Below are positions 1 to 7,604 of a DNA stretch of 13,744 bases, piece by piece. The stretch comes from CAZKFN01 sp964552035 (GTDB lineage: Bacteria; Bacteroidota; Bacteroidia; Flavobacteriales_E; Vicingaceae). The stretch is taken from the NCBI GenBank assembly GCA_964552035.1, contig CAZKFN010000067.1:1-13744 (forward strand), in the 5' to 3' direction. Each line of letters opens with the position of its first letter. Position 1 is the first letter of the stretch. The notes under the pieces were generated by a model. The model worked only from the letters and a program-made list of their open reading frames with translations. It searched no databases and was not told the DNA's origin. The translations under genes and the position numbers were made by a program.

Positions 1-988
1 ACCTAGCCTCAACGGGTTCAATACCTTCTAAGTATGCGCGAATTGCTTCGCTACGTGCCATTTTTTTATTCCCTTCTTCATACATTTGAAGGGTTTTTTG
101 CAATCCACTAACAGCAATAGGCAAGCTATTTCCAGCATTTATACCTGTAGGTTCAATTATGCGTAAAGCTTTTAATTTTAACTTTTCATCCCCTTCTGAA
201 ATTTGGCTAATGGTATCTAACAATTCTTTATCCGTTAAACCTGCTACATTAGCTAAACCGACTTTAGGCATCACTTCATTAAACAATTGCTTTAATCTTA
301 AAGTGTCGATATAATCTTCTTGTTCACGCAAGGATTTTACGTAAAAAGCCAAATCCCACAATTCAACTTCATTTAAATTAGAATAAGCTTGCATTGCTGT
401 TCCTTTAACACCAAACTTAATGCTATTATAAGCCATATAAGCAGAAAAATTGTCCATTAATTCAGCTTCGTGAAAATCGCTGGGTTCAGGATCTAATCCA
501 ATACCTGCTGGTCCATCTCCTTCTCCATTATTACCATGACAAGAAGCGCAGCTAATGGCATATAACTTTTTACCATTGGTAATGGAAGGCCAAACTTTAG
601 GTACTGTTTCAATGCCCGTTATTAAAATAATTTGATTGTTAATGCTATTTGCCAGTTGACTAATTTCATCTTCGTGTACTTTGTCCTCAATTTTTTGAAT
701 TAGCAAGCTCATTTTAGCAAGTATGTCTCCCTTTTCTTCTTCTGATAGAAAGGTGGCATCTTCCGTAAACTTATAGGCTTCAGTTGAAAACTCCAACTGC
801 TCATCGTACTCCATTTGATCGATGATTTCCCCTTCTTGAACCGCTCCGGAGTAATCCATTCCTACATAACTTAAAAGATGAACCACCGTTTCTGCAATTA
901 CCTTATCTTCTTGAGCAAAGATTTTAAAGGCAAAACTTAGGCTTAAAATCAATAGGATGAACATCCCTTTAAAACGTATATTTTTCAT
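1..988 (-). CDS. Cytochrome c / FTR1-family iron permease fusion, N-terminal 329 residues (runs off left edge)
   Basis: This is the exported front part of a fused high-affinity iron uptake protein. A signal peptide or anchor covers residues about 1-25, with a hydrophobic core at 9-22. Residues 30-110 are helical and contain the VHLLSYVGMDYSGAV stretch that I associate with cytochrome-FTR1 fusions. A c-type cytochrome domain follows, with the haem motif CASCH at 147-151 and a likely axial Met199 in GTAMQ. After a second helical region comes AYLEGIEPVEA at 318-328, the segment that precedes the FTR1 transmembrane domain in this family; the permease with its REGxE motifs would lie beyond the edge. 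FTR1 permeases import Fe(III) produced by Fe(II) oxidation, and the cytochrome probably accepts that electron in the periplasm. The ATG at 988 gives a normal export signal. A palindrome sits 5 bp upstream. The family call is strong; the truncation is only the window edge. Confidence 0.85.
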   Translation of the reverse strand, partial: MKNIRFKGMFILLILSLSFAFKIFAQEDKVIAETVVHLLSYVGMDYSGAVQEGEIIDQMEYDEQLEFSTEAYKFTEDATFLSEEEKGDILAKMSLLIQKIEDKVHEDEISQLANSINNQIILITGIETVPKVWPSITNGKKLYAISCASCHGNNGEGDGPAGIGLDPEPSDFHEAELMDNFSAYMAYNSIKFGVKGTAMQAYSNLNEVELWDLAFYVKSLREQEDYIDTLRLKQLFNEVMPKVGLANVAGLTDKELLDTISQISEGDEKLKLKALRIIEPTGINAGNSLPIAVSGLQKTLQMYEEGNKKMARSEAIRAYLEGIEPVEAR

Positions 989-993
989 TATCC

Positions 994-1010
994 TTATTTA
1001 GACTAAATAA
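994..1010. promoter_or_regulatory. 17-bp perfect palindrome, candidate iron-responsive operator
   Basis: TTATTTAGACTAAATAA has two perfect 8-bp arms around one central base. It ends 5 bp before the ATG of the iron permease fusion, which is transcribed leftward. The position fits a repressor site overlapping the start of transcription or the leader. Fur or DtxR-type metal regulators, which bind AT-rich dyads, are the obvious candidates given the gene, but the identity of the regulator is inference. Confidence 0.5.
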
Positions 1011-1056
1011 AGACAAGATTAAACTTTACTATTCTTATAAGCAAATAAATTCACTT

Positions 1057-1085
1057 AAAAAAGGCTTGGAAATCGCTCTTAGCCT
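1057..1085 (-). terminator. Possible terminator downstream of accC
   Basis: On the minus strand AGGCT and AGCCT pair across a 14-nt loop and are followed by a run of six T. The stem has only 5 bp and the loop is long, so this is a weak candidate. It lies about 50 bp after the accC stop and before the iron permease gene, where transcription would be expected to end. Confidence 0.35.
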
Positions 1086-1132
1086 GACTTTGAAGTAAAG
1101 TAAAAAATTATAAATAATTAAATTGAAATCTA

Positions 1133-2614
1133 TTACACTCTATTTCTTCTCCAATTTGATTTGGCATTTGTTTTAGGAGCTATAATTTGATGTTGATTTC
1201 GTTCAGAAAGAGATTGTGCAACGAGTAAAGCCGCAATTTCGGCTTCTTCATCTTCTTGAGTTTGTAGATATTCTGCTTTAAAATGATGTTTAACAAAGTT
1301 CGTATCGAAGTTGCCAGAAATAAAATCTGGATGTTGCAGTGTAAACTTACAAAAACCAAGTGTAGTTTTCACACCAGAGATTTGATATTCATCAATAGCT
1401 CTAAGCATTTTTTGTCGAGCTTCTTCCCTATTTTTCCCATAGGTAATCAATTTAGCTATCATGGGGTCGTAATAAATGGGGATGTCCATTCCCTCCTCAA
1501 AACCATCGTCAACACGTACGCCAGAACCTTGAGGTCGTTTATAGGTTTTAAGGTTGCCAATATCCGGCAAAAACTCATTGCTAGGATCTTCTGCATAGAC
1601 TCTCACCTCAAAGGCGTGTCNNNNNNNNNNTTCCAAGTTTTCTTGGGTAAAGGAAAGTTTTTTCCCGCTAGACACATTAATTTGCTCTTCGACTAAATCA
1701 ATTCCCGTAATTTGCTCCGTTACTGGGTGTTCCACCTGAAGTCGAGTATTCATCTCCAAGAAATAAAAATTTAGATTTTCGTCCAAGAGGAATTCTACTG
1801 TTCCAGCTCCTACATAATTACAAGATTTAGCCACTTTTATAGCTGCTTCTCCCATTTGTTTTCGCAAGTCAGGAGTCAGCACTGAAGAAGGAGCCTCTTC
1901 AATTACCTTTTGGTGCCTTCTTTGAATGGAGCATTCCCTTTCAAAAAGATGTACTACATTTCCATGCGTATCGGCCATAATTTGTATCTCAATATGGCGA
2001 GGGGAATTAACAAATTTTTCAATAAAGACAGATCCATCGCCAAAAGCAGATACTGCTTCAGAAACAGCTCTTTCCATTTGTGTTTTGAAATCTTCTACTT
2101 TTTCTACAATCCTCATTCCTTTTCCACCACCGCCAGCAGAAGCTTTTACCAAAATAGGAAATCCAATTTCTTGAGCTATTTTTTCGGCTTCGTCCACATC
2201 TGTAACCGCCTCATCTGTCCCGGGGACAAGAGGAATATCGTAAGCTTTTACAGCTGCTTTAGCTGCCAATTTACTTCCCATAATTTCCATAGCTTCAGGA
2301 GAAGGTCCTATTAAAGTCAGACCGGCTGCTTTAACTCTTCGAGCAAAATCTGCATTTTCAGACAAGAAACCATAACCCGGATGAATTCCGTCTACTCCTA
2401 AAGATTTAGCTACTTCAATAATGACGTCTCCTTTTAAATAAGACTCTGCAGAAGGAGCAGGTCCAATATTTACAGCTTCATCGGCAAAGCGAACAAAAAG
2501 TGCATCTCTATCGGCATCGGAATACACGGCTACACTTTTTAAGCCCATTTCCCGAATAGTTCTCATGATGCGTAAAGCAATCTCTCCTCTGTTGGCAACA
2601 AGTATTTTTTGCAT
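1133..2614 (-). CDS. accC: Biotin carboxylase subunit of acetyl-CoA/acyl-CoA carboxylase (contains 10-N gap)
   Basis: Catalyses ATP- and bicarbonate-dependent carboxylation of biotin on a carrier protein, the first half-reaction of acetyl-CoA (or propionyl-CoA) carboxylase, in the cytoplasm. The protein has the full biotin carboxylase order: N-terminal domain starting MQKILVANRGEIALR, an ATP-grasp domain with the glycine loop GGGGKGM at 161-167, the metal and substrate segment FLEMNTRLQVEHPVTE at 285-300 (Glu287, Arg291, Glu295), and the C-terminal domain with Arg338 in EVRVYAEDP. At 493 residues it is longer than E. coli AccC (about 449); the extra tail from about 450 is charged and shows no biotin-attachment MKM motif. 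No carrier protein or carboxyltransferase gene lies beside it, so its partner subunits are elsewhere and its substrate is open. Residues 329-332 are unknown because of the Ns. Reading frame is kept across the gap. Confidence 0.93.
   Translation of the reverse strand: MQKILVANRGEIALRIMRTIREMGLKSVAVYSDADRDALFVRFADEAVNIGPAPSAESYLKGDVIIEVAKSLGVDGIHPGYGFLSENADFARRVKAAGLTLIGPSPEAMEIMGSKLAAKAAVKAYDIPLVPGTDEAVTDVDEAEKIAQEIGFPILVKASAGGGGKGMRIVEKVEDFKTQMERAVSEAVSAFGDGSVFIEKFVNSPRHIEIQIMADTHGNVVHLFERECSIQRRHQKVIEEAPSSVLTPDLRKQMGEAAIKVAKSCNYVGAGTVEFLLDENLNFYFLEMNTRLQVEHPVTEQITGIDLVEEQINVSSGKKLSFTQENLEXXXXHAFEVRVYAEDPSNEFLPDIGNLKTYKRPQGSGVRVDDGFEEGMDIPIYYDPMIAKLITYGKNREEARQKMLRAIDEYQISGVKTTLGFCKFTLQHPDFISGNFDTNFVKHHFKAEYLQTQEDEEAEIAALLVAQSLSERNQHQIIAPKTNAKSNWRRNRV
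1621..1630. other. Assembly gap (10 Ns) inside accC
   Basis: Ten consecutive Ns replace bases encoding about residues 329-332 of the biotin carboxylase. The codon partly covered reads NGA before His-Ala, which would fit GGA for the glycine of the family's GHA motif. Family spacing suggests about three residues here, not four, so the number of Ns is probably a placeholder. Confidence 0.95.
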
Positions 2615-2655
2615 GGTTTAATTTTTCGCTAAGTTAAGTATGCTTGTAATAATAT

Positions 2656-2692
2656 GAAAAGAAAAAAGGGCAATGCTTTTCAACAATACCCT
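2656..2692 (-). terminator. Rho-independent terminator of the def/TPR-lipoprotein unit
   Basis: Read on the minus strand, AGGGTATTG and CATTGCCCT pair (one G-T wobble and one mismatch) around an 8-nt loop and run directly into TTTTTTCTTTTC. It lies about 24 bp after the stop of the TPR lipoprotein gene and before accC, so accC is probably transcribed from its own promoter. Confidence 0.7.
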
Positions 2693-2715
2693 ATTTACAA
2701 ATAGCTTCAATCGTT

Positions 2716-3303
2716 TTAAGAAGCTTGATTTACCTTATCTAAACTGTCTTTTATCTCAAACTCTCGAATTAATTCCTCAGGAGTTTTTCCTAGATTTTTT
2801 ATAGAAAATTTAGCATCAGCAGCCATTTCATGATTGGGAAATTCTTCTAAGAACTGCTCATAAATAGCTTTTGCTTGATCGTATTCTCCAATTTGATTTT
2901 CTAAAATGTAAGCTTTCATAAATAAAGAAAAAGGATGCTTATCATAGCGGTCATATTCTGCATATACCCTTTCGAAATATTTAATAGCTTCAATAGAATG
3001 TCCGAGTCCCATAGCAATTTCTCCTGCTTTAAATAAATAATCAGGAGATTCTTCATAATGTGGAAAGCGTTTAGAATAAGTGGCATAAGCTTCCATTAAA
3101 CGAGCTGCAGTTTGCTTGTTCATTTGAAGTGTATCTGCATTTAAAGCTGCTTCACGATTCGCTATTTCTTCTTTTAATTGATCCTGATCCATGACCTTAA
3201 TAGATAAGGCCTTTTTATCATCATTTTTGTCATTGGCTGGACTCCCACAAGCCATTATAAGAGCAATTAATGCTAAGCTACTTAATCTTAATATCTTTTT
3301 CAT
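2716..3303 (-). CDS. TPR-repeat lipoprotein
   Basis: A 195-residue envelope lipoprotein of unassigned specific function. The N-terminus MKKILRLSSLALIALIMAC is a lipoprotein signal peptide with lipobox IMAC, so Cys19 would be acylated. From about residue 65 to 175 the sequence is helical with TPR-like periodicity (YLFKAGEIAMGLGHSIEAIKY, a motif pair around 85-110, then SLFMKAYILENQIGEYDQA and AIYEQFLEEFPNH), resembling the repeats of BamD and YbgF-type proteins. These repeats usually mediate protein-protein contacts. Its start lies 5 bp after the stop of def, so the two are almost certainly cotranscribed, and a terminator follows. It is too short and too divergent for me to call it BamD. Confidence 0.85.
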   Translation of the reverse strand: MKKILRLSSLALIALIMACGSPANDKNDDKKALSIKVMDQDQLKEEIANREAALNADTLQMNKQTAARLMEAYATYSKRFPHYEESPDYLFKAGEIAMGLGHSIEAIKYFERVYAEYDRYDKHPFSLFMKAYILENQIGEYDQAKAIYEQFLEEFPNHEMAADAKFSIKNLGKTPEELIREFEIKDSLDKVNQAS

Positions 3304-3308
3304 TTTTA

Positions 3309-3863
3309 TTATTTTGGAAATTTCATTCTATAGTGAATATCTACCTTACCTTTAGCAATATTATTAAGTTTTCCTTTAATTAATCTCCTTTTTAATGGAT
3401 TAATTAAATCAGTAAATAATATTCCATCAATATGATCGTATTCATGTTGTATAACTCTTGCAGCCATCCCTTCGTAAGTTTCTTCCAACAAATTAAAATT
3501 TTCATCGTAATATTCTATGGTTACTTTTGGCAACCTGCTCACATCTTCTCGAATACCAGGAATACTAAGGCATCCTTCATTAAAAAACCAAGGCTTACCT
3601 TTCTCTTCAACGACAATGGGGTTGATAAAAACCTTTTTAAATCCTTTTAATTCAGGTTCTTCTTTTTCAAATGGAGAAGCATCTATAATAAATAAACGAA
3701 TGGATTGACCAATTTGCGGTGCAGCTAAACCTACTCCTTCTGCATTATACATGGTTTCAAACATATTGTCTATCAACTCCTTGAGCTTAGGATAATTTTG
3801 ATCTATTTCCTCAGCTTCTTTTTTTAAGATTGGGTCTCCGTATGCTACTATAGGTAAAATCAT
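3309..3863 (-). CDS. def: Peptide deformylase
   Basis: Removes the formyl group from the N-terminal methionine of new proteins; a cytoplasmic metalloenzyme. All three family motifs are present: GVGLAAPQIG at 43-52 (Gln50), EGCLSIPG at 96-103 with metal ligand Cys98, and QHEYDHIDG at 139-147 with HExxH-type His140, Glu141 and His144. I use the ATG at 3863, giving 184 residues and the usual start MILPIVAYGDP. The frame stays open 18 bases further up to a TTG, but those extra residues are not family-like. The gene is first in a two-gene unit with the TPR lipoprotein (5 bp apart) and is divergent from the E1 gene. Confidence 0.96.
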   Translation of the reverse strand: MILPIVAYGDPILKKEAEEIDQNYPKLKELIDNMFETMYNAEGVGLAAPQIGQSIRLFIIDASPFEKEEPELKGFKKVFINPIVVEEKGKPWFFNEGCLSIPGIREDVSRLPKVTIEYYDENFNLLEETYEGMAARVIQHEYDHIDGILFTDLINPLKRRLIKGKLNNIAKGKVDIHYRMKFPK

Positions 3864-3897
3864 GGATACAAAATTAAACAAAGTAGTCCTGTAAATT

Positions 3898-3905
3898 CAA
3901 AAATA
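3898..3905 (-). promoter_or_regulatory. Candidate -7 promoter element for def
   Basis: On the minus strand this reads TATTTTTG, a match to the Bacteroidota -7 consensus TAnnTTTG. Transcription would begin about 25-30 bases before the def ATG. I cannot find a well-spaced -33 TTG, so the call rests on one element and its position in a divergent intergenic region. Confidence 0.4.
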
Positions 3906-3947
3906 ACTTATTCCAAATTTGAACTAAAAAATTCAAGTACTTTTCGT

Positions 3948-3955
3948 TAATTTTG
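3948..3955 (+). promoter_or_regulatory. Candidate -7 promoter element for the E1 gene
   Basis: TAATTTTG matches TAnnTTTG and lies 33 bp upstream of the ATG at 3989. The same octamer precedes the lipoprotein gene at 10862. A TTTG at 3918-3921 is too far (26 bp) to be a convincing -33 partner. Confidence 0.45.
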
Positions 3956-3960
3956 TAAAC

Positions 3961-3978
3961 CAAATAAAGCAAATAAAG
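3961..3978 (+). repeat. Two tandem copies of a 9-bp unit in the E1 leader
   Basis: CAAATAAAG is repeated exactly twice, head to tail, in the presumed 5' leader, 10 bp before the ATG. No function is evident; it may be a low-complexity A-rich translation-initiation region. Confidence 0.6.
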
Positions 3979-3988
3979 CAGTAGATTT

Positions 3989-6421
3989 ATGAGTAAAGAT
4001 GTAGCAACAGCAAGCCCAAAAGAAGAGGCAATTAGCAAAGAGAATTTTAAAAAAATTGTTCTTGAAGATTATAAATTAGCCAATGTTAGCCGTGAAGCAT
4101 CCTTATTAGGAAGAAGAGAGGTTTTAACAGGTAAGGCCAAATTTGGAATTTTTGGAGACGGTAAAGAGATTCCACAATTAGCTATGGCTAAGTTCTTTGA
4201 GGATGGCGATTTTAGATCGGGTTATTATAGAGATCAAACATTTATGATGGCTATTGGTCAAACGGATGTACAAAAGTTTTTTGCTCAACTTTATGCTCAT
4301 CCCAGCATAAAAGATGAGCCTGCATCTGGTGGTCGTTCAATGAACGGACATTTTGCTACTCGAAGTTTAGATGAAAATGGACATTGGCTTTCACTTAAAA
4401 ATCAAAAAAATTCATCTGCCGACATTTCACCAACTGGTGGTCAAATGCCCCGACTTCTAGGTTTGGCACAAGCTTCAAAAATCTACCGACACAACGATAA
4501 AATTGCCGAAGATAATTTATTTAGTAGAAAAGGAAACGAGGTTGCCTTTGGTACCATTGGCGATGCTTCAACTTCTGAGGGAATGTTTTGGGAGACCATC
4601 AACGCTGCTGGAGTTCTTCAAGTGCCCATGGTAATGTCCGTTTGGGATGATGGTCATGGAATTTCTGTTCCCAAAAAATATCAAACTACTAAATCTAGTA
4701 TCTCTGAAGTTCTCAAAGGTTTTCAAAGAGATGAGGGAAAAAATAACGGCTTTGAAATCTTTAAAGTTAAAGGTTGGGATTACGCTGGACTAATCTCTAC
4801 CTATGAAAAAGCTGTCACTTTAGCCAGAGAAGAACACATTCCTGTTTTAATTCACGTAGAAGAGGTTACTCAACCTCAAGGTCATTCCACATCCGGTTCA
4901 CACGAACGTTATAAATCCAAAGAAAGATTGCAGTGGGAAATAGATTTTGATTGCATCAAAAAGATGGGTGAATGGATTGTAGAAAAAGGAATAGCTACTC
5001 AAGAAGAAATAGAGAATTTGCAAAAAATAGCGAAAACTGAGGTTAGATCTGCACAAAAAGCTGCATGGGAAGCTTTTAGTGGAGAAATAAAAGCAGAACA
5101 AAAAGAAGCTCTTGATTTGTTAAAAGTTCTAAGTAACAACTCTTCAGAAGCTAACTTTCTTAGCCCTATAATTAATGAATTAGAAAGCAATACTACCCCA
5201 GACAGAAAAGATGTTTTTAATACGGTAAGAAAAGCCATTCGTATTTGTAGAAAGGAAAATACTGCTGCTAAAACGGATTTGATCAATTGGTATCAAAATC
5301 TTAAAGAAATTACACAAAAGAAGTATTCTGATAATTTATACAGTAGTTCGGATTTAAGTCCTTTAAATATAGAAGAAGTTCCGGTAGAATATGCTTCTGA
5401 TGTGCAAGAGGTAGATGGAAGGATTGTCATCCGAGAGAACTTTGATAAAATCTTAGAAAAGTACCCTGAGGTACTCATTTTTGGAGAAGATTCTGGAAAG
5501 ATTGGGGACGTTAACCAGGGCTTAGAAGGATTACAAGAAAAATATGGAGAACTACGAGTAAGTGATACTGGAATTCGAGAAGCAACCATAGCAGGTCAAG
5601 GAATTGGACTAGCAATGCGCGGTTTGAGACCTATTGCCGAAATTCAATATTTAGATTATTTATTGTATTGCTTGCAATTGATGAGCGATGATTTAGCCAC
5701 AGTTCAATACCGCTCAGCTGGAGGTCAAAAGGCCCCTTTAATCATAAGAACTAGAGGCCATCGCTTAGAAGGAATTTGGCATTCAGGTTCACCTATGGCT
5801 GGGATTTTAAACGTTATTAAAGGAATACATTTATGTGTCCCAAGAGACTTAACCACTGCAGCAGGTTTCTACAACACCTTACTTGCTGGCGATGACCCTG
5901 CATTGATTATCGAACCTTTAAATGCCTATAGAAGTAAAGAAAAGTTACCTCTTAATATAGGGGAATTTAAAATCCCTCTGGGTATTCCGGAAATTCTTAG
6001 AGAAGGTAGTGACATTACCATTGTTACTTATGCTTCTACTTGTAATCTGGCTATTGAAGCTTGCAAGGAGTTAGCAGAATTGGATATTCATGCTGAATTG
6101 ATCGATGTTCGTACCTTAATGCCTTTTGATACTAAAGGTATGATTGTGGAATCTCTAAAGAAAACCAATAAAATTTTATTCTTAGATGAAGATGTCAAAG
6201 GTGGAGCTACTGCTTATATGATGCAGAATGTATTAGAAGATCAAGGGGGATATTACCACTTAGATGTAAAACCTAAAACTTTAACCGCTAAAGACCACCG
6301 ACCAGCATATGGTACGGATGGGGACTATTTTTCAAAACCAAGTATAGACGACATGGTGGAAGCAGTTTACGAAATCATGAGGGATGTCAATCCGAAAAAG
6401 TATCCCAGCATTTATGGTTAA
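3989..6421 (+). CDS. 2-oxoacid dehydrogenase E1 component, fused alpha and beta subunits
   Basis: The thiamine-diphosphate decarboxylase part of a 2-oxoacid dehydrogenase complex, most likely branched-chain type. Residues about 20-335 are the alpha subunit: YYRDQTFMMAIG at 79-90, the TPP-binding region from GDASTSEG at 191 to WDDGHGIS at 219-226, and the loop HSTSGSHERYKS at 299-310. A helical linker of about 120 residues follows. The beta subunit starts near 470: GEDSGKIGDV at 499-508, DTGIREATIAGQG with Glu531, the HSGSP segment with His598, and the transketolase C-terminal domain from about 675. At 810 residues it is longer than two-gene or shorter fused versions. The TPP motif has GDA and DD where GDG and NN are usual. 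No E2 or E3 gene is adjacent, so the substrate (branched-chain 2-oxoacids, pyruvate or other) cannot be fixed from context. Confidence 0.88.
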   Translation: MSKDVATASPKEEAISKENFKKIVLEDYKLANVSREASLLGRREVLTGKAKFGIFGDGKEIPQLAMAKFFEDGDFRSGYYRDQTFMMAIGQTDVQKFFAQLYAHPSIKDEPASGGRSMNGHFATRSLDENGHWLSLKNQKNSSADISPTGGQMPRLLGLAQASKIYRHNDKIAEDNLFSRKGNEVAFGTIGDASTSEGMFWETINAAGVLQVPMVMSVWDDGHGISVPKKYQTTKSSISEVLKGFQRDEGKNNGFEIFKVKGWDYAGLISTYEKAVTLAREEHIPVLIHVEEVTQPQGHSTSGSHERYKSKERLQWEIDFDCIKKMGEWIVEKGIATQEEIENLQKIAKTEVRSAQKAAWEAFSGEIKAEQKEALDLLKVLSNNSSEANFLSPIINELESNTTPDRKDVFNTVRKAIRICRKENTAAKTDLINWYQNLKEITQKKYSDNLYSSSDLSPLNIEEVPVEYASDVQEVDGRIVIRENFDKILEKYPEVLIFGEDSGKIGDVNQGLEGLQEKYGELRVSDTGIREATIAGQGIGLAMRGLRPIAEIQYLDYLLYCLQLMSDDLATVQYRSAGGQKAPLIIRTRGHRLEGIWHSGSPMAGILNVIKGIHLCVPRDLTTAAGFYNTLLAGDDPALIIEPLNAYRSKEKLPLNIGEFKIPLGIPEILREGSDITIVTYASTCNLAIEACKELAELDIHAELIDVRTLMPFDTKGMIVESLKKTNKILFLDEDVKGGATAYMMQNVLEDQGGYYHLDVKPKTLTAKDHRPAYGTDGDYFSKPSIDDMVEAVYEIMRDVNPKKYPSIYG

Positions 6422-6541
6422 TTGATTATCGAGGTATGGATTATTTTAAGCTCTACTCCTATTTTGAGTCTTTAAATTTATAAGAGTTAAAATCTTATTC
6501 CTTTACTTATTCATAAGGATTCTAAATAAAAAATCAATGCT

Positions 6542-6549
6542 TATTTTTG
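6542..6549 (+). promoter_or_regulatory. Candidate -7 promoter element for the gene at 6583
   Basis: TATTTTTG matches TAnnTTTG and lies 33 bp before the ATG, the same spacing as seen for the E1 gene. No clear -33 TTG is visible. The intervening leader ends in a run of six C directly before TT-ATG, unusual in such AT-rich DNA. Confidence 0.35.
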
Positions 6550-6582
6550 AGTTTTCAAAAAATATAAATTATTTCCCCCCTT

Positions 6583-7569
6583 ATGCAATACCAATTATTT
6601 GATCCTTTTAAGGATCTCCAATTTGGAGATAACATTTGTTTTTTAACTGGTGAAATTTTAAATGAAGGTGAACAACACTTTATCAATGCTTTTCCACTTT
6701 GGCTTATGGAACGTTATGAAATCACCAACAAATGGATTAAGATGTTGGACAGCACAAATAAAAAGTATGTTGACATTGTCTTGCCGGCTTCAAAAGAAGT
6801 AGCAGATGCTATTGCAGATTTTGATAAACACACTCAAAAGGCTTTTGAAAAAGGATATGAAGGGATTAAAGAATTAACTGACCTTACCTTATTTCAATGG
6901 ATGGCACGTATTTTTTATGGAGTATTATATCAGGAAATCCTTTCCGAAGTGAAAGCCCACGAAAAAAAGGGCTCAAAATTGGAGTTCTCCAGTCAAATGC
7001 ATCATAAGTTTAGAAATTTGCTTTTTATGATGCAATCTTTCCTTCGTCCTATAGAGTTTAAAAACTTTAAACCCTGGTCTCTACTTCGATATCCCGTTAG
7101 AGTTTCAAAAGATGTACTCAATTATAAGGATGAAACTAGAAATTTCAATTTCTCCATTAACATGAACGGATTTGGGATAATATGTTGTTTACAAGACAAT
7201 GGAGAAATCGCTGAATTTTTTAAGGATACTTTAAATAAGATAGAAAAAGATACCGTATTACATCCTGCTCAATTTGAGGAAATTTACGGCAAATTTTTAT
7301 ATGCTAATTACCTTTCTCTTCCTCGAGATCCTTATCTTATCAAAGAAGAAGGTGAAACAATTATTTTTGAATTACCCGAAAATCGCGAAAAACCAAAGTA
7401 CAAACCTTGGGATGAAAAAATATACGGACAGGTATTAACTAATATTTGGAAACCTTGGGGAATAGAAATGAAAGACGTTTATAATCCTCCTAATTCTACC
7501 CTCAGTTATTTAATTGATGAACGTACTGATTCGTTTATCAATTTTAATGATGTAGATTTAAAATATTGA
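6583..7569 (+). CDS. Protein of unknown function, 328 residues
   Basis: I do not recognise a named family. No signal peptide or transmembrane helix is visible, so it is probably cytoplasmic. The N-terminus has a compact FGDNICFLTGEIL segment at 14-26, followed by a helical, acidic/aromatic-rich region; HHKFRNLLFMMQSFLRP (about 140-156) looks like a helix, and NMNGFGIICCLQDNGE (about 194-209) like a strand pair with adjacent cysteines. Near the C-terminus, YGQVLTNIWKPWGIEM (about 285-300) is rich in aromatic residues and looks conserved in character. The ATG at 6583 is the first possible start after an in-frame TAA at 6565. It is a single gene with its own candidate promoter, convergent with the thioredoxin-AhpD gene 35 bp away. 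Coding character matches its neighbours, so it looks native. Confidence 0.8.
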   Translation: MQYQLFDPFKDLQFGDNICFLTGEILNEGEQHFINAFPLWLMERYEITNKWIKMLDSTNKKYVDIVLPASKEVADAIADFDKHTQKAFEKGYEGIKELTDLTLFQWMARIFYGVLYQEILSEVKAHEKKGSKLEFSSQMHHKFRNLLFMMQSFLRPIEFKNFKPWSLLRYPVRVSKDVLNYKDETRNFNFSINMNGFGIICCLQDNGEIAEFFKDTLNKIEKDTVLHPAQFEEIYGKFLYANYLSLPRDPYLIKEEGETIIFELPENREKPKYKPWDEKIYGQVLTNIWKPWGIEMKDVYNPPNSTLSYLIDERTDSFINFNDVDLKY

Positions 7570-7604
7570 TAACAAAACTGCCTCAAAAATAGCTGAATAA
7601 AACA

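Noticed and set aside
1283..2314. Open frames on the plus strand opposite accC
   Set aside because: They lie entirely inside the well-supported biotin carboxylase gene and their products have no protein-like features.
3864..3881. Upstream TTG extension of peptide deformylase by six residues
   Set aside because: The family starts at MILPIVAYGDP, and an ATG is available exactly there at 3863.
4898..5589. Open frames on the minus strand opposite the E1 gene
   Set aside because: They are mirror readings of a strongly supported enzyme gene; rich in Phe, Ser and Leu, without motifs.
6480..6498. ATAAGA/TCTTAT hairpin as terminator of the E1 gene
   Set aside because: A 6-bp stem with a single G-C pair, about 60 bp after the stop and without a T run, is likely chance in AT-rich DNA.
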